Source of the DNA: an uncultured Pirellulaceae bacterium
Lineage (GTDB): Bacteria; Planctomycetota; Planctomycetia; Pirellulales; Pirellulaceae
Length of the DNA: 6,544 nucleotides
Direction of reading: 5' to 3'
NCBI GenBank assembly: GCA_947258905.1
Contig: CAMYKF010000071.1
Span: 1-6,544, forward strand
Of the stretch, positions 5,624-6,544 are shown piece by piece (the stretch's first letter is position 1; each line of letters opens with the position of its first letter). A model generated the notes under the pieces. The model made no database searches and was not told the DNA's origin. It saw only the letters and a list, made by a program, of their open reading frames with translations. The translations under genes were made by a program, and so were the position numbers.

Positions 5624-5642
5624 CGGGAACGGCTGATTCCCG
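5624..5642 (-). terminator. Hairpin downstream of the lipoprotein gene, weak terminator candidate
   Basis: CGGGAA (5624-5629) and TTCCCG (5637-5642) form a perfect six-base stem with a seven-base loop, about 40 bases beyond the lipoprotein stop. No T-run follows on the minus strand, so it could equally be a transcript-end stabiliser or chance. Confidence 0.25.
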
Positions 5643-5682
5643 CTTTGGTTCACCGTCTGTATTCTGCCTGGCGAGACCCGGT

Positions 5683-6153
5683 TCAATGAATTTGAGTGGA
5701 TCCAGCATCAACGTTGGCAGGAAGCACAAACAATCCAACATACTGTCTGTCTGGATCGCCGCCTGATTCAGGCGCCCATTCTTTTTGAATCTCCAGACCG
5801 TCTGGCCCGGTAAAAGTCGTGGTGAATCGGATTCCTTCTGTGTAAGCTGTGGTGACAGTAACAACAACGATCACGTTCGGGTTCGCCGTCATATCAATGT
5901 CGATGTGATCGACGGAACCGTCAGGCATCTCTTTTGTTACATCCGCAAACGCCACGTTGCGATGGAATTCATAATGGGTCGGGTCGCTGGTCGTTTTGGT
6001 TGAATTCGAGATCGCAGCCGTGGAACTGCCAGTCTTTGTTTCCGATTCTGTTCGCGCGGTGTCATTCTGGCATCCAGCACAAACGAGAACACTTGACAGA
6101 ATGACAGTTCCGAAAAGACCCATCAAGCAGCGTATTGAGTGGTGAGTATTCAT
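5683..6153 (-). CDS. Small secreted lipoprotein, function unknown
   Basis: The 156-residue protein has a signal peptide with a hydrophobic core (LMGLFGTVILSSVLV, 10-24) ending in CAGC, so Cys28 is the likely lipidated residue after signal peptidase II cleavage. The -3 position is Cys rather than the usual Leu or Val, a mild deviation. Next comes a low-complexity Ser/Thr linker (residues 31-57, with SSTAAISNSTKTTS) of the type that tethers a domain to the membrane. The folded part (about 60-148) is strand-rich: HIDIDMTANPNVIVVVTVTT (83-102) and RFTTTFTGPDGLEIQKEWA (109-127). I recognise no family. The ATG at 6151-6153 is used because it gives the complete signal peptide. It lies 117 bp after the stop of the right-edge gene. 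Confidence 0.78.
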   Translation of the reverse strand: MNTHHSIRCLMGLFGTVILSSVLVCAGCQNDTARTESETKTGSSTAAISNSTKTTSDPTHYEFHRNVAFADVTKEMPDGSVDHIDIDMTANPNVIVVVTVTTAYTEGIRFTTTFTGPDGLEIQKEWAPESGGDPDRQYVGLFVLPANVDAGSTQIH

Positions 6154-6270
6154 TCCGGGCAGACAACGTCGGGAGTGACCGGGCGGGGCTGGTTTCTATT
6201 CAAGTGAAGCGAGCCGCAGGTCCAATTCCCTTTCGTTCCTCCGTGGATTTTCGGAACTAAAACTCGCGGT
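6154..6270. other. Intergenic gap before the lipoprotein gene
   Basis: A long minus-strand frame crosses this gap and runs on under the right-edge gene, but its product is Arg/Leu/Ser-rich with no domain pattern, and a different frame is clearly coding beyond 6271. I treat the gap as non-coding. It should carry the lipoprotein promoter or leader, but I cannot point to a convincing -35/-10 pair. Confidence 0.5.
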
Positions 6271-6543
6271 TTAATTCCATTGCCAGGATTTGCTAATTCC
6301 TGACAATACAGGCCAGATGTCAGCTTTGGATTTTGAACCGCCAAACAAAAAGCAAGCCTTCTGGTTGTGATGGATAACAATGCATTCTCGCGGCAGAAGT
6401 TGTTCATAAACCGGCGGAATCGTAACCCGGTACGCCTCAGCTCCGTCAACAGTGTACGGCAGCTTCGAAACGGTGCCGCCGAACTTGGTTGCAATCCCAT
6501 TTGCAGATTCCTTGACACCAATTGATGTGGGAGTTCCGACATC
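6271..6543 (-). CDS. C-terminal 90 residues of an unidentified protein; 5' end outside window
   Basis: This frame enters from the right edge and has no start codon in the window. It reads DVGTPTSIGVKESANGIATK (1-20), FGGTVSKLPYTVDGAEAYRV (21-40), TIPP, ECIVIHHNQKACFLFGG (53-69) and ends VLSGISKSWQWN at the TAA (6271-6273). The composition and the alternating strand pattern (AYRVTI, CIVIHH, ACFLFGG) followed by a terminal helix (IWPVLSGISKSWQ) are typical of a folded domain. Ending in a helix with 'I-x-K-S-W/F' loosely recalls small exported DcrB/PsbP-like domains, which I offer only as a lead. The overlapping longer frame that has a start codon (6150-6542) is a shadow of it. Whether it is secreted or anchored depends on the missing N-terminus. 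It lies 117 bp upstream of the lipoprotein gene in the same direction. Confidence 0.72.
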   Translation of the reverse strand, partial: DVGTPTSIGVKESANGIATKFGGTVSKLPYTVDGAEAYRVTIPPVYEQLLPRECIVIHHNQKACFLFGGSKSKADIWPVLSGISKSWQWN

Positions 6544-6544
6544 A

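Noticed and set aside
6248..6262. Possible second copy of the 4841-4957 terminal repeat (TTTTCGGAACTAAAA)
   Set aside because: It resembles TTTTGGAACTACT but needs an inserted base and changes at the end, has no partner arm nearby and could be chance.
6150..6542. 130-codon minus-strand frame at the right edge
   Set aside because: It overlaps a better coding frame (6271-6543), is rich in Arg, Leu and Ser, and shows no domain features.

Overview
The window suggests a mid-GC planctomycete (Planctomycetota, possibly Pirellulaceae). This is inference from three things: a SelD protein fused to an FAD-dependent oxidoreductase, a small anchored protein with a W-P-Q-R-T-A motif after its membrane helix that I associate with planctomycetes, and several intergenic palindromic repeats of a style common there. 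No rRNA, tRNA, CRISPR array, integrase or transposase gene is visible.

Layout. Positions 1-1404 (+) hold the 3' part of the only well-identified gene: the end of an FAD/NAD(P)-dependent oxidoreductase domain followed by a complete selenide, water dikinase (selenophosphate synthetase, SelD) domain. Positions 1405-1689 are a non-coding spacer between convergent genes, packed with inverted repeats. From 1690 to the right edge every credible gene is on the minus strand, and most are short with no assigned function. Reading from the right edge leftwards, they are: the C-terminal end of an unidentified protein (6271-6543, cut by the window), a small lipoprotein (5683-6153), a possible gene remnant (5334-5567), a three-helix membrane protein (5012-5386), a DUF3303-like protein (4506-4784) translationally coupled to a 170-residue hypothetical (3997-4509), an ankyrin-repeat protein (3461-3940), a truncated exported-protein stub (3113-3334), a single-pass anchored protein (2581-2958) and a seven-helix membrane protein (1690-2442).

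How they work together. The SelD fusion supplies selenophosphate for selenocysteine or selenouridine synthesis and has no visible partner here. The only clear operon-like group is DUF3303-like, 170-aa hypothetical and ankyrin protein (4784 down to 3461), with a 4-bp ATGA overlap and then a 56-bp gap. The rest looks like an accessory stretch of small lineage-specific genes, with at least one stub, separated by structured repeats.

The most interesting non-coding object is at 4841-4957: a perfect 13-bp terminal inverted repeat encloses a second stem and three small hairpins, so one strand could fold into a cloverleaf-like shape. No complete new multi-gene system could be demonstrated from sequence alone.
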